Assembly (NCBI GenBank): GCA_032358165.1
Contig: JAALGY010000011.1
Location: 62,001 to 126,000, forward strand
Length of the DNA: 64,000 nt
From: Diplosphaera chodatii
Lineage: Eukaryota > Chlorophyta > Trebouxiophyceae > Prasiolales > Stichococcaceae
Direction of reading: 5' to 3'
This document shows positions 45,845 through 58,053 of this stretch, one piece after another. Positions within the stretch are counted from its first letter, which is position 1. The number at the start of each line of letters is the position of its first letter. The translations under genes and the position numbers were made by a program. The notes under the pieces are model-generated. The model was not told the origin of the DNA. It did no database searches and saw only the letters and a program-made list of their open reading frames with translations.

Positions 45845-47141
45845 GTGTGCTGCACTGACGCCGCTACCGGAACTAGCACAATAGTCACAGAGGTCACGGA
45901 TGTATTCCTGCAGCACAGCAATCAACTGAGTGGTACAGTGCGCGACGTTGTCGAGACAATGTAGCCAGCGAAATCATTTGTTGCTGCATATGTTAGACTA
46001 CCTACCTGGCCACGCCGCGACTGCACAGCAGATCACGTATATAAAAGCCAGCCTTCAGTGTTCCAGCAAAGGGTTCCGAGTGTCGCAGCGCTTTCAGTCA
46101 TGCAGTCAGCAGCATAAGTCTCGCCATCAGGTTCGACGGTCCCATGCCATCAGATGACAAGCATCAGGAATGTGAAACGGATACGCATGCGTTGCAACAG
46201 CTTGACATGGCTTCTGCGTGTAGCACTTCTATGTGATGCGTGCTGATGTGATGTATACCAACACATGGCAACATGCAGCCCCTCCCAGGCTGTTAGTGTC
46301 ATGCATGCAGTACGCTTGATCAGCATGTGGGGTGTACTTAAAAAATCCTGCTCCCAGCAACCTGCCGCGGGCTGAAGTTTATCAGGCCCGGGCCCTGATC
46401 ATGGCGTTTATTATCGTGTCGACATCAGATTGCGACATAAGTGAAGTACACCGTCCGTGTCATGAATGCCTAACAAATTGCCATCACACAGCACTGGTTC
46501 GCCTTTGACCGGGTACCATACGGCAAGAGCTGCAAGCTGGACAAGGAACTGCCTGCCTTATTGCTGAGCATTATCTAGGATAGACGGAGTTGTGATGTCA
46601 ACCATATGTACTGAACCCGATCCCTATGTAAAGCAGTCCTGCCCAATCTGTGACTGTGTCCGTTTGACAAGCTGCATCAAGCACAACTGCTGATGATGTG
46701 CTGCCACACATGCGCACCCTGAACCCTATCCCTAGAGCGTCCGCCAACCGATGAGCTGCTGAAACTTGTGCTAAAACACATCCTGACCCGAATCCTGATA
46801 GCGCTGCAAGTCCATATGTTGCTGCCTAAACCACTCCGAATTGGTGCGAATCAAATGCTGCGACAATTGCTGCCGGCAAAGCTGCGGGACTGGCAAACGA
46901 CAGTGACACCGCCGCATATATACGATACAGGTTGCAAACACCACTGACTGCAAACTGAGGTATAACCTGCAAGATGCGGTCCATCTCTTGACCTGGTATG
47001 CAGTCGTTGTGCCTAAACATTATCACCCCAAATCCCCGCTGAAGCTGTGGTACAGCACACATGTGACCCGCCGCCCACTGCAATGTCTAGCTGCCTGATC
47101 TGCCCTCCACCAGCTGGCGAGTAGCGGATCCCGTCTGCCGC
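45845..47141. other. Spacer between ubiquitin-like gene and FBL11, paired with 29,913-31,220
   Basis: No gene is supported. TTCGACGGTCCCATGCCATC at about 46,131 belongs to the upstream region of FBL11. 46,700-47,040 is conserved with 30,800-31,110 and may be 3' UTR of the ubiquitin-like gene. Confidence 0.5.
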
Positions 47142-50100
47142 TCAATACATGACCCTGCCGGGCGACAGGTCGCCGATGCGGCTCGACAGCGCGCGCGACA
47201 GCGCCTTGGTGGGGTGCAGCACGGTGCGCAGGCCGCCGGCGAGTATGCCCCTCTTGTTGCCGCTGCCGGCCCCATTGCCGCCCGATGGCACACCCTCGCT
47301 GTCTGCGGAAGGCGCAGGCAGAACCATGCGCATGAGTCAGAGAGACAGGGAAATTCAGCAGCGAGTGGCATAAGAAAGGTGGCAGAAGTAAGTCAAAGAT
47401 GTGCCCCGGCCTCATATGCCCTCACCTGAAGCAAAGCCAAACTCTGCATCCAGCTTCCTGGCCAGCTCCGGCGAGGCGGCGAATGGCGACTGGGGCATCT
47501 GTGGCGGGGCTCCGTTTCCGCAGTTGCCGGCAGCTGCAGGGGCGGCCTTCAGCGCTGCCACCGCCGCCTCTGCTGCCGCCTCGCCAGGGGTCGCGGCAGT
47601 AGATGGGCTGGTAGCCGCTACCGCTGCCGCCTCTGCCCACATCTGCTGCTGCGCCGCCTGTTGCCGTGGCGAGCGGCGCTGCGAGCTCGGCACCGCTGCT
47701 GCCACGGGCGGGAGTGGTGACATCAGGCCACCTGCAAGGAAGCAGGACATAGCATCAGCGTATACTCAACATATAGCAAACAGCAGCGCGCTTGCAGCGG
47801 CATCAATCAGGCTAAGAAAGCTGTCACGGCCTCAGGCTTCTGAGCGGACTCTAACTGGATGTGCTGTGCACACAAACGCTGCAAAGCCTAGCTGCCCAAA
47901 GCCTGCGCATGTGGCGGCAAATGGATGGGGCGCTGAAGCCACATCTCGCTGCATGGTGTGGCACACCAGCACAAGCAGCATGTGAACCGGCTCATCAAGA
48001 GGTGCGAGGCTGCCTGCCTGTGGGGAGCCGGGGCGGGGTCGCGGCCGGCGGCGCGCGGGGCGGCGTGAGCAGCAGCTGCAGCGGCTCGCCGGAGATGTTG
48101 CCGCGCGCCTCCTGCGCCAGCGCTGCCACCTCGCCGATGGACGTCTCCTGCGGCTGTTGACCACAGGAACAGGCGCCGTCAGTCCAGCAGCAGTGAGCAG
48201 CAGTGCATGTGCAGCGTGCAGAGAGCAGTGCGATGTTTACTTGTTAGTGAGACTCAAAGTACGCACCACGGACAGCAGCACCCGGCCGTCGGGCGTCTGA
48301 AGCCGCATCGTGATGTTGGGCTCGCCCGTGCCGCGTAGCCGCGACAGCGCGCTCTGCATGTCACCACACATGACGATCAGCAAGCAGGTAGGCGTGACAC
48401 GTGCGGCAGCAGTGCTTGTGCAGCACGATCTGCTGTACCGAGCAAGCAGCTGCAGTCAAACATGAGCGCGCACATGCAGCAGGGACAGCTCCACTCTGCC
48501 GCTGCTTGGGAGTGCAGCATGGAGCCCCCAACTTGACAGGACACCTGCGCTCCACAGCCAGAAGCCGCATCTGCTGTGGTTTGTCACCTGCATGGCCTGC
48601 GCGGTGTAGCGGCGGGTGCCGAAGGCCGACAGCGCCTCCAGCTCGCCGCTGAACAGCGCCCGGGCCGCCGCCGCCGCGTCGAACGCCACCCGCAGCGACC
48701 GCACCCCCGTCGTCAGCGCCGCGTCCGCCGAGCGCGTGACAAGGCCACTGGGCTGCCGCTCTGTGGGGCGCACAGGATCGGAGGTCAGATGGCAGGTCAT
48801 GATGTGTAGTATGATGTGTAGATGCTGCTGTCTGTGTAGGGTTTGGCAGCAACGGTCACATGCCAGGCCACAGCATCTATTACAGTGGCTCGCTGCAGCA
48901 CCAGAGGCATGCACTGAGATGCTGGAGCCTTGACAGCCGCTGCCCTGCCTGCGTGCCATCGACAGACAAGGGTCGACCGACCTGCAATGATGAGGGACTG
49001 GCGGTCCAGGGAGATGCCGAAGCGCCCACGGATGGCGGCATGCACGTCCGCCACAATCGCCACGCTGTCAAACTCGATGTCGGCTGTAGCGCCCGACAGA
49101 CTCTGCAGCCACAAGCACCGCGCTGCTCAGCATACGACTTGCCGTGGCAGCCATGCCATAAGTGTTGCTGGCTACTGTCGAGCAAACGTGCGCTTGGCAG
49201 TCAGGGTAGACTGCTGCTGCTGCTGATCATGCACCACATGACGGCCACCAGCCTGAACCAGCATCTGCCAAGCACTGACTGTATACAAAGTCCGGCCAAT
49301 TATCACAATTACCTGCAGCGTCACCGGCACGCAGGCGGCCGCCGCCGCGGGGTTGGCTGAGCGCCTGCGCAGGGGCGTGAGCAGGTGCGTGTTGGTCCAG
49401 GCCAGCAGGCCCCGCCCCGCCCACTCCCGGTTGATTACCTCCGGCAGGAAAAAGAAGTTGACCCAGCCTGCGGGTGCAACAGGACGACAGCTGAGACAGG
49501 GGAGAATCGTGCATTATTGCAGCTTAGAAGACAGGTCCGCAACTCGGCGTGCATCCAACTTCAACACCCTGACAGGACTCTACGTACACCACTACCATTT
49601 TGGCTATTGTCCAGGCAAAACAACGTTTCATGCATGTGCTAGTCCTCATACCGACAAGGGCGGCCTTTGCAGATGGCCGGTGGGTCAGCGACTGCGTCAT
49701 GGCCTTTGCAAGGGACCCCAGGGTGGGCCGCGGCCGCAGGATGTCGCCGCGCTCCTCCAGCACGAACACCCGCTGCTGCGAGCCGGCCAGGCCGCTGGCC
49801 AGCTGCACCGTCTCCTGCACCTGCCGCAGCGTCATGTCTGGTGCCTGCACAAAGGCACTATCAAAACTGTAATGCGGTCCACTTTATGGAGATACAGTAA
49901 ATGCACTCCAGCAGCAGCATCAGGCCACCATGTGAGGGAGTTGAGAAAGTTCAGCAGGTGTCAGCCCTTCATGAGCACGAAGCTGCAACTGCTCTTGCTT
50001 GATAGCAATATCTCATCCGTTGCAGCATTGTCACCATGCACCATGGAAGGGCTGGCATACAACGGCAGTAGGTGAGTTCGAAGTTGGATGTTTGCAGCCC

Positions 50101-50852
50101 AAAGGTGCCTAGCTGCAAGCTGGATCGGCTCCGCCCAAGCCCATTTCTGCCAACCGTAAGAACCATCTGCCTCGTCACAGTGAATCTGAGGGCTAGCAGG
50201 TGTGCGACCCTCACCAGGGGCACTGTGATGCTGCGGCCGCCCAGCATGCGCACGGTGCACCCGTGCATGGCGCACGTCATTTCTGGACCCGGCGGCGGTG
50301 GCGCGGCCCGCCCCACTGACATACTCCTGCACCACACCGCGCTTGACAAGCTGAGAATGCTCTGCCGACCTTCTGCATTCAGACAGTCTGCGTGAAGTGA
50401 GCCAATGACCCCTTACCTGCATGATGCATACACACACATGATGATACACGTGCACCTGCAGGACGATGCACAGGAAATCATGCAGAGGGTATGTCAAAAC
50501 CTCGTACCCAAGGGGGCGCAAAGGCTTGGACACGAATCCAGCGGCGGCGCTCATGGCAGAGATGTATGCTGCGCCTGCTAGAAGGATGGGTCTGGGTACC
50601 ATGCTCAGCGCTTCCTGCAGAAGGTGTCAAGTGTGCATCAGACTAGAGCGCCTTCCTTGTTGTTGTTTGTGGTAAAATACACACGGACCACTCAGGACCA
50701 ACCCTCCACGACACTGTTGCACCTTCATCATGCGCGAGGTGGAGTCAAGCGTTGGCATCAGCGCCAGCGCATCCACTGCAACCGCTGTGCAGGTGGCGTT
50801 CGCTGGGATGCCCAGCGTGGCAGCCATTGTGCGGATACCCTGCGGCGCACTG
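47142..50852 (-). CDS. Ubiquitin-like-domain protein, multi-exon, start uncertain
   Basis: About eleven exons join in frame; approximate positions are 50,852-50,732, 50,612-50,460, 50,392-50,216, 49,846-49,667, 49,471-49,314, 49,109-49,003, 48,765-48,591, 48,362-48,268, 48,162-48,005, 47,731-47,427 and 47,311-47,142. At least two segments look ubiquitin-like. One is TVRMLGGRSITVPL with DMTLRQVQETV, QQRVFVLEERG and PTLGSL. The other is VADVHAAIRGRFGI with DRQSLIIAG. A third, NITMRLQTPDGRVLLSV with TSIGEVAALAQ, may be another. An Ala/Pro-rich linker precedes the conserved end GGLRTVLHPTKALSRALSS. I do not recognise the family as a whole and assign no process. The N-terminus may lie further right. 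A duplicate of the last two exons is at 31.2-31.9 kb. Confidence 0.6.
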
Positions 50853-52947
50853 CTGCAGGCAGCCGCCTACGAGCCAGCCCCTCGAGCTACCGGCCTTGGC
50901 CTGCAGTACAGCACGAAGACAGGGCTTGTCAGGCTGCGAACTGATATTGCAGATTGAACGTGGAGCACATGCATAAGTGACAACTGGCGCAGGAATGTCG
51001 TTACATGCGCTTACATGTGTGCCGTGCACTGCGACAACATGCCTGCATGTTGTGATGATTCCGATCACAGACTGCAAAAGAGCCTTCTTGCCAACGTGCA
51101 CTGCTGTTGCAAGCAGTCCCTAAACCTCTGCACTGCTGCCACACAATGCAGCGGCTAGGTGCAGCGAATCCGCCTGTTGGTGGGCTGCCACGGTAGTGCA
51201 GGTATGTTGGCTGGTCAGTGTTATCCTGGGACTGTCTGCTCACCCTAAGAGGCACAGATATTGCTGCCAGACTCGCCCTGTCAGAAGCTGCATCCGAGCC
51301 TCGGAGAGCGCATCGCTTGGGTCCGTCTGACGCCTTGCCCTCTGGAGAGCACCTGCAGACGATCCTCAAGCTTTCTGAGGTGCAGTCTTATGTGTCTGAG
51401 GCGGCGACGCGGCCTAGTCCAACGGCCACGACTACCCTGTGCTTCACATCGCAAGGGTATCCTACAGGTTCGCTGTTCTGCGATCGCGCAAACGATCCGT
51501 CACAGCAGGCACAATGTCGCTCTAAGTGAGCCTGCCGGTGTGGAAACCGGATCAGGGTAAACACCAAGCTGCTCGCAAAGCTCCAGCGCATCTGTACCTG
51601 AGCAACTGAACCGGGAAGTCAGTGGCCAGTGTCTGGGGATTCGCACCAGTCAGACCAAGAAGTTGAGGTGTGGTCAAGGTGTGTGGGCAGAATATCACTG
51701 TTAGTTTGACCCCCCCAGGGGGGTCAAACTTGTACGGTCGAGTTGCTCAACGCGATACTCCTTTCCAAATGCTGTGAAATTGGCGGTCTGCTGGCCGCAA
51801 ACCGCGCTTTCAGGCTGCTGGCAGCAATGTGTGCACGTTTGGTGACTGTACGAAGCTGCTTCAACGCGGTGGGACGATGCGATACAGGCATCGCGGCGTG
51901 TTTCGAGTCGAATTCTGGCGTAAAGTCACCCTTCTGTTGGAGATGGGGAGTACAGGCACAATTTACACCGGGTAGAGGTTTACTGCACCCGCTTGCCTTT
52001 CCGCTGGCCGCCCTCCAAAGGGGTCAAACTCGCGCTTCGGCTTGCGAACGCCGTTTGTTTATGGTATTCTCAGCACAGCGGATACAGGTTTCAGTTGTCG
52101 CGAGATTTGCAGCACGTCACAGCAAGCAAGGCATGCCGAGCATCGGCAGACCACATATCAAGTACCGCATAAAATGTCAACAAAATGGCAAGCAATGTCG
52201 CTCACACTCCGCTGATGAAGCTTGACGGAGTTTGGCAAGGCATTGGACTCAACTCTACCCACATCCAGACTCAATTCTACCCACATCTTCACGTCTATGT
52301 AGTCAACCGCGCTCTGGCCGTCCAAAGCCATCTTACAGGCGCACATGCGCCAGCTGCCTTGCAGCCATCTGCAGGCGTTGCAGGCATTGCCCAGATGCCA
52401 CTGCTGCAGGCCTGCTGTATGCCGCCGGAGCTGCTGGCGGCATGAGCCTACTCGCTCGCATGCCACCTGGAGGCTCCAGGGGCACAGTACACGTTAGAAA
52501 CTGAATGGAAGGCAGGCGGATGGGAATGCGCCTGCTAAGTGACAAACAACTCCTGCGACACATCAACCCATCAGGCGCAACAGCGCGCCTGATGTCTGCC
52601 TGGCCCCCGACCAGGAGCTCTGGCGCCGCACTGCTGCTGGTGCAGCCCAGCGTGGCAGCGGCTGCGCTGCTGGGCGCCAGGCAGCCAGCCCCGGTGTCCC
52701 GCTGCCCCTGCCCTGTGGTGCCCAGCTGCTGGCCGCGGCAGCTGCCTGCCCCCTAGACCCAGCACCTGTCCAGCGGTGACACAGCATGTTATCAGACCTC
52801 TGATGATGTCAGAGCGCTGATGAGAGGCAGGCCAACCGGGGCCAGGTGTAGTCATGGACAACAGCAGCAAGCATGCAGCTAGCAGACTGGTGTAGCACAG
52901 AGCCGCAGGGGAGGAGGCATGCATGCCGTTGACATCAGGATGCAGAA
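50853..52947. other. Unassigned region between the ubiquitin-like gene and PP2C
   Basis: 51,000-51,480 shows nothing I can support. 51,480-52,320 contains a perfect inverted repeat, a second copy of its arm and a short tandem repeat near 52,250-52,290 (GACTCAAYTCTACCCACATC twice). A minus-strand frame is open from about 52,757 to 52,333 (about 140 codons, rich in Ala, Pro and Arg) and could be a 5' exon of the ubiquitin-like gene or a separate small gene; it has no recognisable domain. Confidence 0.4.
51703..51730. repeat. Near-perfect palindrome with a related half-site 290 bp away
   Basis: AGTTTGACCCCCC at 51703-51715 and GGGGGGTCAAACT at 51718-51730 are exact reverse complements separated by two bases. 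GGGGTCAAACT recurs at about 52,020-52,030. Confidence 0.8.
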
Positions 52948-55900
52948 TCAGAGTACAGTGTCAGGGTGAATAGGATGCGTACGGGCGCGGGACTTGACGC
53001 GCTCCTTCAGCTGCACGATGAGCACCGACATGTTGTCGCAGCCGTAGCCGTCCTTGCTGTCGGGGCCCATGGGCCGCGGCGCCGCCCTCAGCTGCAAGAC
53101 ATGTCACTTGTGTTTCGGTGAGGTTGCTCTTGTTTTACTTCATGCTCACCCTGTCAACAACTGTCGACTAATAGTCGTGAGACATCCATCTCACTCCGCT
53201 ACATTGTTTGCAACTTGGGACGCCTCTGGCTTCGCCACCCACTGATGCTGCCAGTCGTGATGCCAGCGGCAGGGTACGCAGCGCACAGCAGGAGCTGGCG
53301 GGGACCCTGCACGACTACCTGCTGGGTTCGTCCTTACTGGATTGTTGTCGCAGCCACTCAGTCACCTTCTGGACCGCCGCCTGCTGCAGGGGGGCCGCCA
53401 TGCGCTCTGGCTCAGAGCCGCCGCCGCCGCCGATCGAGCAGGTGCTGACCGCCTCGGCGATTTCCGCCTCGCTGGCGTCGGGCTTCTCCCGCATCAGCTG
53501 CATCGCCGCCGCAAAGGCGTCCCAGGGGTTGCACTCGTCGTCCTCCCCGCCGTGCGCCGGCCCGACCTGTACCGAAACTCAAGGCCGGTCGGTGAACCTG
53601 CTCGGTGCCGGGGCCACCCCAGCACCAAGGCTTCTGGGATATAGTTGTGCTTCGCTCACTTGGGGCAGGTGTATCGCAGGCAAGCCAGACGATCCGATTG
53701 CATGGAGGACACCTGCTTCACACAACAGCACACCGTGGGGTCGATGTCTGTGGGCGGCGCCTGCCCTGCAGCGGCCGTCTGGCCCAGGGCACTGGAGTCA
53801 TCGTTCGCCAGTGCGGCTGCCTCCGCATCCACCGAGTCCATGGCTGCGGCAACGTTTGCGCCAAAGCTGCCCTCCCGCTGCCGTGCAGCGCCATTACCAG
53901 CTGCGGTGGACTCTGCAGTGCGACGAGACATCCCTTTTTTCCCGAACAGGTGAACTGCTGAACATGTGCGTGTTGATCAGGCATGGACCTGGTCATTCGG
54001 CAGCACCTGTGCATCTAAACTGAAGACAGCCGATGGACATGCAGCAATTCCATTGCCATCCACCTCATCACTATCGTTGCACCTGAGTTATCGTCTGTTT
54101 CGGAATCCGGCCGCACACAGGAGACCGGCTCGCCTGAGAGTCCCGCCTGCTGCGGCGGCTCAGCGGCAGCGCCGCCCATCATGCGACCCACAGCCGCATC
54201 ACTGCAAACAGTGATATTCCAAATATCTAGCTCGTTGCTACAGGTGCAGACAGTTTCTGTCTCCTTCTGATCGAGCTGCCGAGCCATCATCATGCACTTG
54301 AGACACACTCGTCAGGCGTGGCAGTGCCAGGGTGAATAGTGCATGCCTGTTTGCCACCAACTGCTAGGTTGCATGCCTGCAAATGGTGTCTGTACACAAG
54401 AACAGGGGGATGCGGGTGCCGGCTGCTGCACCTGTACAGGGTGGGCGCCAGGCAATGGTCGCACAGTGCGGCGGCGGCCTCGGCTGGCGAGGCGCCGCCC
54501 TTCAGCCGCTCCCGCACAAAGTCCACAACCTGCTGAGAGCGACACAAGGATTCTGAGCGACGCCTGCCTTCGACACATTCCGCAGCAAGCCCCGCCCACA
54601 TCTGCTGGCGGTTGACACAGTGCAGGACTGGCTCGGGCAGCGCAACCACCCGCTGCGTGGTGCCACAATCATGGCATACTGTCCTCAACCTGGCCAGGCA
54701 GCACCAAGGCAACACGCCGACACTGATACTTCTGCTATAATTTTAAGTTTCCACGACCACCAGCCGCGCCTGCTGGCTGCTGAGGTTCTCCCAGATGCCG
54801 TCGCACGCCAGGACGAGGAACTCGTCGTCCTCCTGCAGCTGCTGCTCCCGGAGCTCCGGCATCGCCGTGATCATCTGCTGCGAGGCCTTCATGCCCCCTG
54901 CGATGCGCACGCGAGCCTGCAGTCAACCAGCTTGGCAGCCGCCGCACTGCCTTCCTGTGCGTCTATAGATACCTATGACCTCCCACTGCGGACTCCTCCC
55001 AGATGCAGGCTCCGATCTGACGAACAAGCATGTTGTACAAATGTTTGACATGGGCACTTACTTCACGATCCAGGCACACAATGGAGGAGGATTGCTTACT
55101 ACAGAGCGGATGTGCACAGTGCAATGCCATGCATTGTAAATCAAGGAAGAGAGAAACACAGCGCACCGTTGCGCTTGAACTCGAAGTCGCCGAGTGCGCG
55201 CGACAGGCTGAGGTTGCCGCACGTGCGGCCGTTCCGCACAAAGCCGCCAGCCTGCAGCACGAGGACATGCGCATCTTATGTCCTACCATTCCCTGTCTTT
55301 ACAGCATCCAGATGAGGTACATGTGGTGTGCAAGTGGGGCTGGACAGTATGTCAACCACGCTAAAGGGGAGCATGCAACACTAACACACCATGACCGGGC
55401 ACCCTCTCGACGCGGGCAGCCTCCTTGGGCAGGTCCGGCTTGTGGTCGGAGCTGGTGACCAGGACTGGGGTTTGATGAGCACGCCAGAGGGATGGTGTCC
55501 AAACCCTGAAATCAATCACCTCCTCGATGCGGGCCGCCTCCTCTGGCAGGTCGGGCTTGTGGTCGGAGCTCATGTCCACGGCGACCCCGCCGCGGCACAG
55601 CACGCAGCGGCTGTCGCCCGCATTGGCCACCGTGACAACGCCCCGCCGCACCACCGCCGCGCACGCCGTGCACCCCGCCGCCGTGCCCAGCCTGCACAAC
55701 ATGCGGCGAGAACAGTTCAGTTTGCAATTCGCATGAAGGGCTGGATCCAGGAGTTTGTCATGTGCACCCCACCACCGTGCCCAGCCTGCACAACATGTGG
55801 TGCGATGTTTTCAGTTTGCCGTTTTACTGAAGGGCCACATCCAGGAGATTGCCACTTCAGTCCAGTCCTGAGATCAGACCCTGGCAAGGGGAGTGTTGCT

Positions 55901-57176
55901 CAGGCGACGGCCACCCAGGGCACCCATGGGTTCGCAGGCATGCCCTGCACGCAGTGAGCTGCCGACAGGGTGTGCGGCGGCGAGGCGCCCGGCAGCGCAA
56001 CAGCACCTGATCTTGGAGTGCACCAGCTGCTGACAGCATGTGCAATAGGGGAATGCAGCGGCGCGGCGGCACCTGATCTTGGAGTCCACCAGCGAGGCGA
56101 CCTTGGTCGCGAGGTGATGCGTGTCCAGGTTGGGCTGCGCCAGGCCGTCCGGCGGGTACTCCGCCATGTGCTCATCCGCGTACGCCAGCGCCGATGGCCA
56201 CCTGCAGGGATGTCAAGAAGGTGTCACAGCAACTTATACCCTATATCAGCAGGGCACGAGAGAAGCCGCTGATGGCCACCTGCAGGGGTGCCAGGAGGAT
56301 GTCACAGCGAGAACGGCAGTTCCATCAGGGCACGTGAGGGGCAACGGAGCAGAAGACACATGCTTGAACGGCGCAGCCCGGATCGTGCTCACTTCTCGGC
56401 CGGGCGGGAGGGCAGGCCCTTCGCGGCGGCCTTGTCTGCGTTGATGGCGACGCCCTTGAGAAAGGGCTGCGTCTCCACGTGCAGCAGCGCCTGCATCCAC
56501 ACTCACACCAGTGTGCAGCTGCCTGCTTTAATGCCATGCTACAAAGTGCATGCGCAGCTACCCCATACTCATGCTGCGTCTGCTGTGCACACCATGCTGT
56601 TCAGCGCCCGCCCCGAGCACCCCGGGAATACCTGGTCAAGGCGCAGGAAGGTGTCCCGCAGGCCGCGCCGGACGTCGCCCTCCGCCCAGCCCTGCGTCCT
56701 CTCGAGCTGCCCCGGCTGCAAGTAAGGGTCCTCAAACCAGGTGACCGGAGCCTGATCAACAACCTCATCATTCACACCATGGTGCAAGCAAGGCTCATGT
56801 CTGCCACTGCTATTCCTGTGCATGCCGTGAATCAGTGCTCACCAGGTAGCGCGCAGCGAAGCGGGACACCTCGCTACCGCAGTGGCCGTCAAACACCGCA
56901 AATACCCCCGCGTCCGGGTCATCCCGTAATCCTGTCTTCGCCACATGCGCATCCTCCTGCGCGACAGCAGGGACGGCGGCATCGATCTGCGCTGTGCAAG
57001 GATTATCTGATGAGCCAGGCAAGGTGCGGCAGTCTGGAGTGTGCAGCGCGCACCATCTCTGTGCGCCAGCCCTGCATGGCCACCGCACCGATATCGTAGT
57101 TCTCGTCCTCATCCTCGTCGACCACCTGCTCAGCAGGAGCACCGAATGATGGGAGCTTGTAGCTCGAAGAGGACAT
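52948..57176 (-). CDS. PP2C-type protein serine/threonine phosphatase, 560 aa
   Basis: Thirteen exons sum to 1,683 nt with consistent phases: 57176-57054, 56956-56843, 56715-56632, 56490-56393, 56201-56073, 55691-55520, 55251-55167, 54897-54761, 54529-54432, 54201-54083, 53912-53734, 53566-53366 and 53091-52948. The metal-dependent phosphatase motifs appear in order: [96 protein letters not shown] and [14 protein letters not shown]. Catalysis should be Mn/Mg-dependent dephosphorylation of phospho-Ser/Thr; the target is unknown. Between CLAPTLYR and the last motif, three exons insert about 166 residues of low-complexity, acidic/Ala-rich sequence not usual in the family. The start ATG is followed by [12 protein letters not shown], as in other PP2Cs with short leaders. 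No transit peptide is obvious. Confidence 0.92.
55395..55580. repeat. Partial duplication of the end of PP2C exon 6 in the following intron
   Basis: About 55 bp at 55,400-55,455 (minus strand [16 protein letters not shown]) repeat 55,520-55,575 ([16 protein letters not shown]). The frame stays open from one copy to the other, so a second donor-like site could extend exon 6 by about 40 codons. Confidence 0.7.
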
Positions 57177-58053
57177 GTAAACCTACAGGGTCTGCTCACA
57201 CTCCAACCAAATGCTGTGGAGGACTCTGCAGGCACAGGCGCCTGTGTGCAACTGCCCACCTTCTCCTTCACAGGCTCGGACAATGTTGCTCCCATGCTGA
57301 TGTGATGGCTGCAGACAGTGCTGTGGCAGCGTTTGCCGGTGCCCGTTGGATGGGATGACCACTGCTGCCACTTGCAGACAGCAGGTTCAGAGCGGATGCT
57401 GCATTGATGTGCGGCTCTTTGGCGTCTTATGCGGCCGTGCCAATATCAACGCACAGTTCACCTTTCCTAAACATCAGAACATGCGTCATCAATGTCTGTT
57501 GCGACCGATGGAACCGCTTGTGGCGCATCAGGATCGGGATTGCACAGGCACTCCAGGGCAGACGTAGGCAGTGCAGAGCTGCTGGCCAGCTGCACTGACA
57601 ATGCGGAGCACCAAGCAGCCCCCCCAACAGAGAAGGTGACCGTGCGGCATGCTGCTGATGGCCTAATGCTAAAGCGATGCAGCTGATTGTACTCGGGGGC
57701 CCTATCTGTGACAGTTGCTGTGCTGTAACGTAATTGGTGTGGCGTGCAAGCACTTAAAGATGTTGTTCAGCGACAGCCCCGGTCACGCCCCAAGGTATGT
57801 ACAAGTTCTGAATCCCCGGCAGTGCTGGAAACCATGTCACAGCTGTAAGCATCTGAGCACCCTGCTCTGGCTGTCAGTCCCTCTCCATGAAATCCATGAA
57901 ATCAAATCTTCCTCAGTCATACCCCTGCACGCTTGCACTCTCCCGCCAGCAAAACTCTAGGCCTATGACCACCGATGACTGCTCTCAGCTGAGCTACTTC
58001 AGCCAACCAGTGCTTCCTGACTGTCCAGCTACCCCGCGCTCCTCTGACAGACG
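57177..58053. other. Intergenic between sterol desaturase and PP2C
   Basis: The region should hold the PP2C promoter and the desaturase 3' flank. I see no further gene. Confidence 0.5.

Larger units (their letters stand above)
31968..47830. repeat. Segmental duplication, copy B
   Basis: Starts in intron 5 of FBL9 and runs through FBL10, FBL11 and the last two exons of the complete ubiquitin-like gene. It is the counterpart of 19,500-31,940. It differs by a 6.4-kb mobile element insertion and by one fewer FBL gene. Confidence 0.75.

Noticed and set aside
51743..52225. 160-codon plus-strand open frame
   Set aside because: No similarity to a family I know, no partner exons, and it lies in an atypical repeat-bearing patch.
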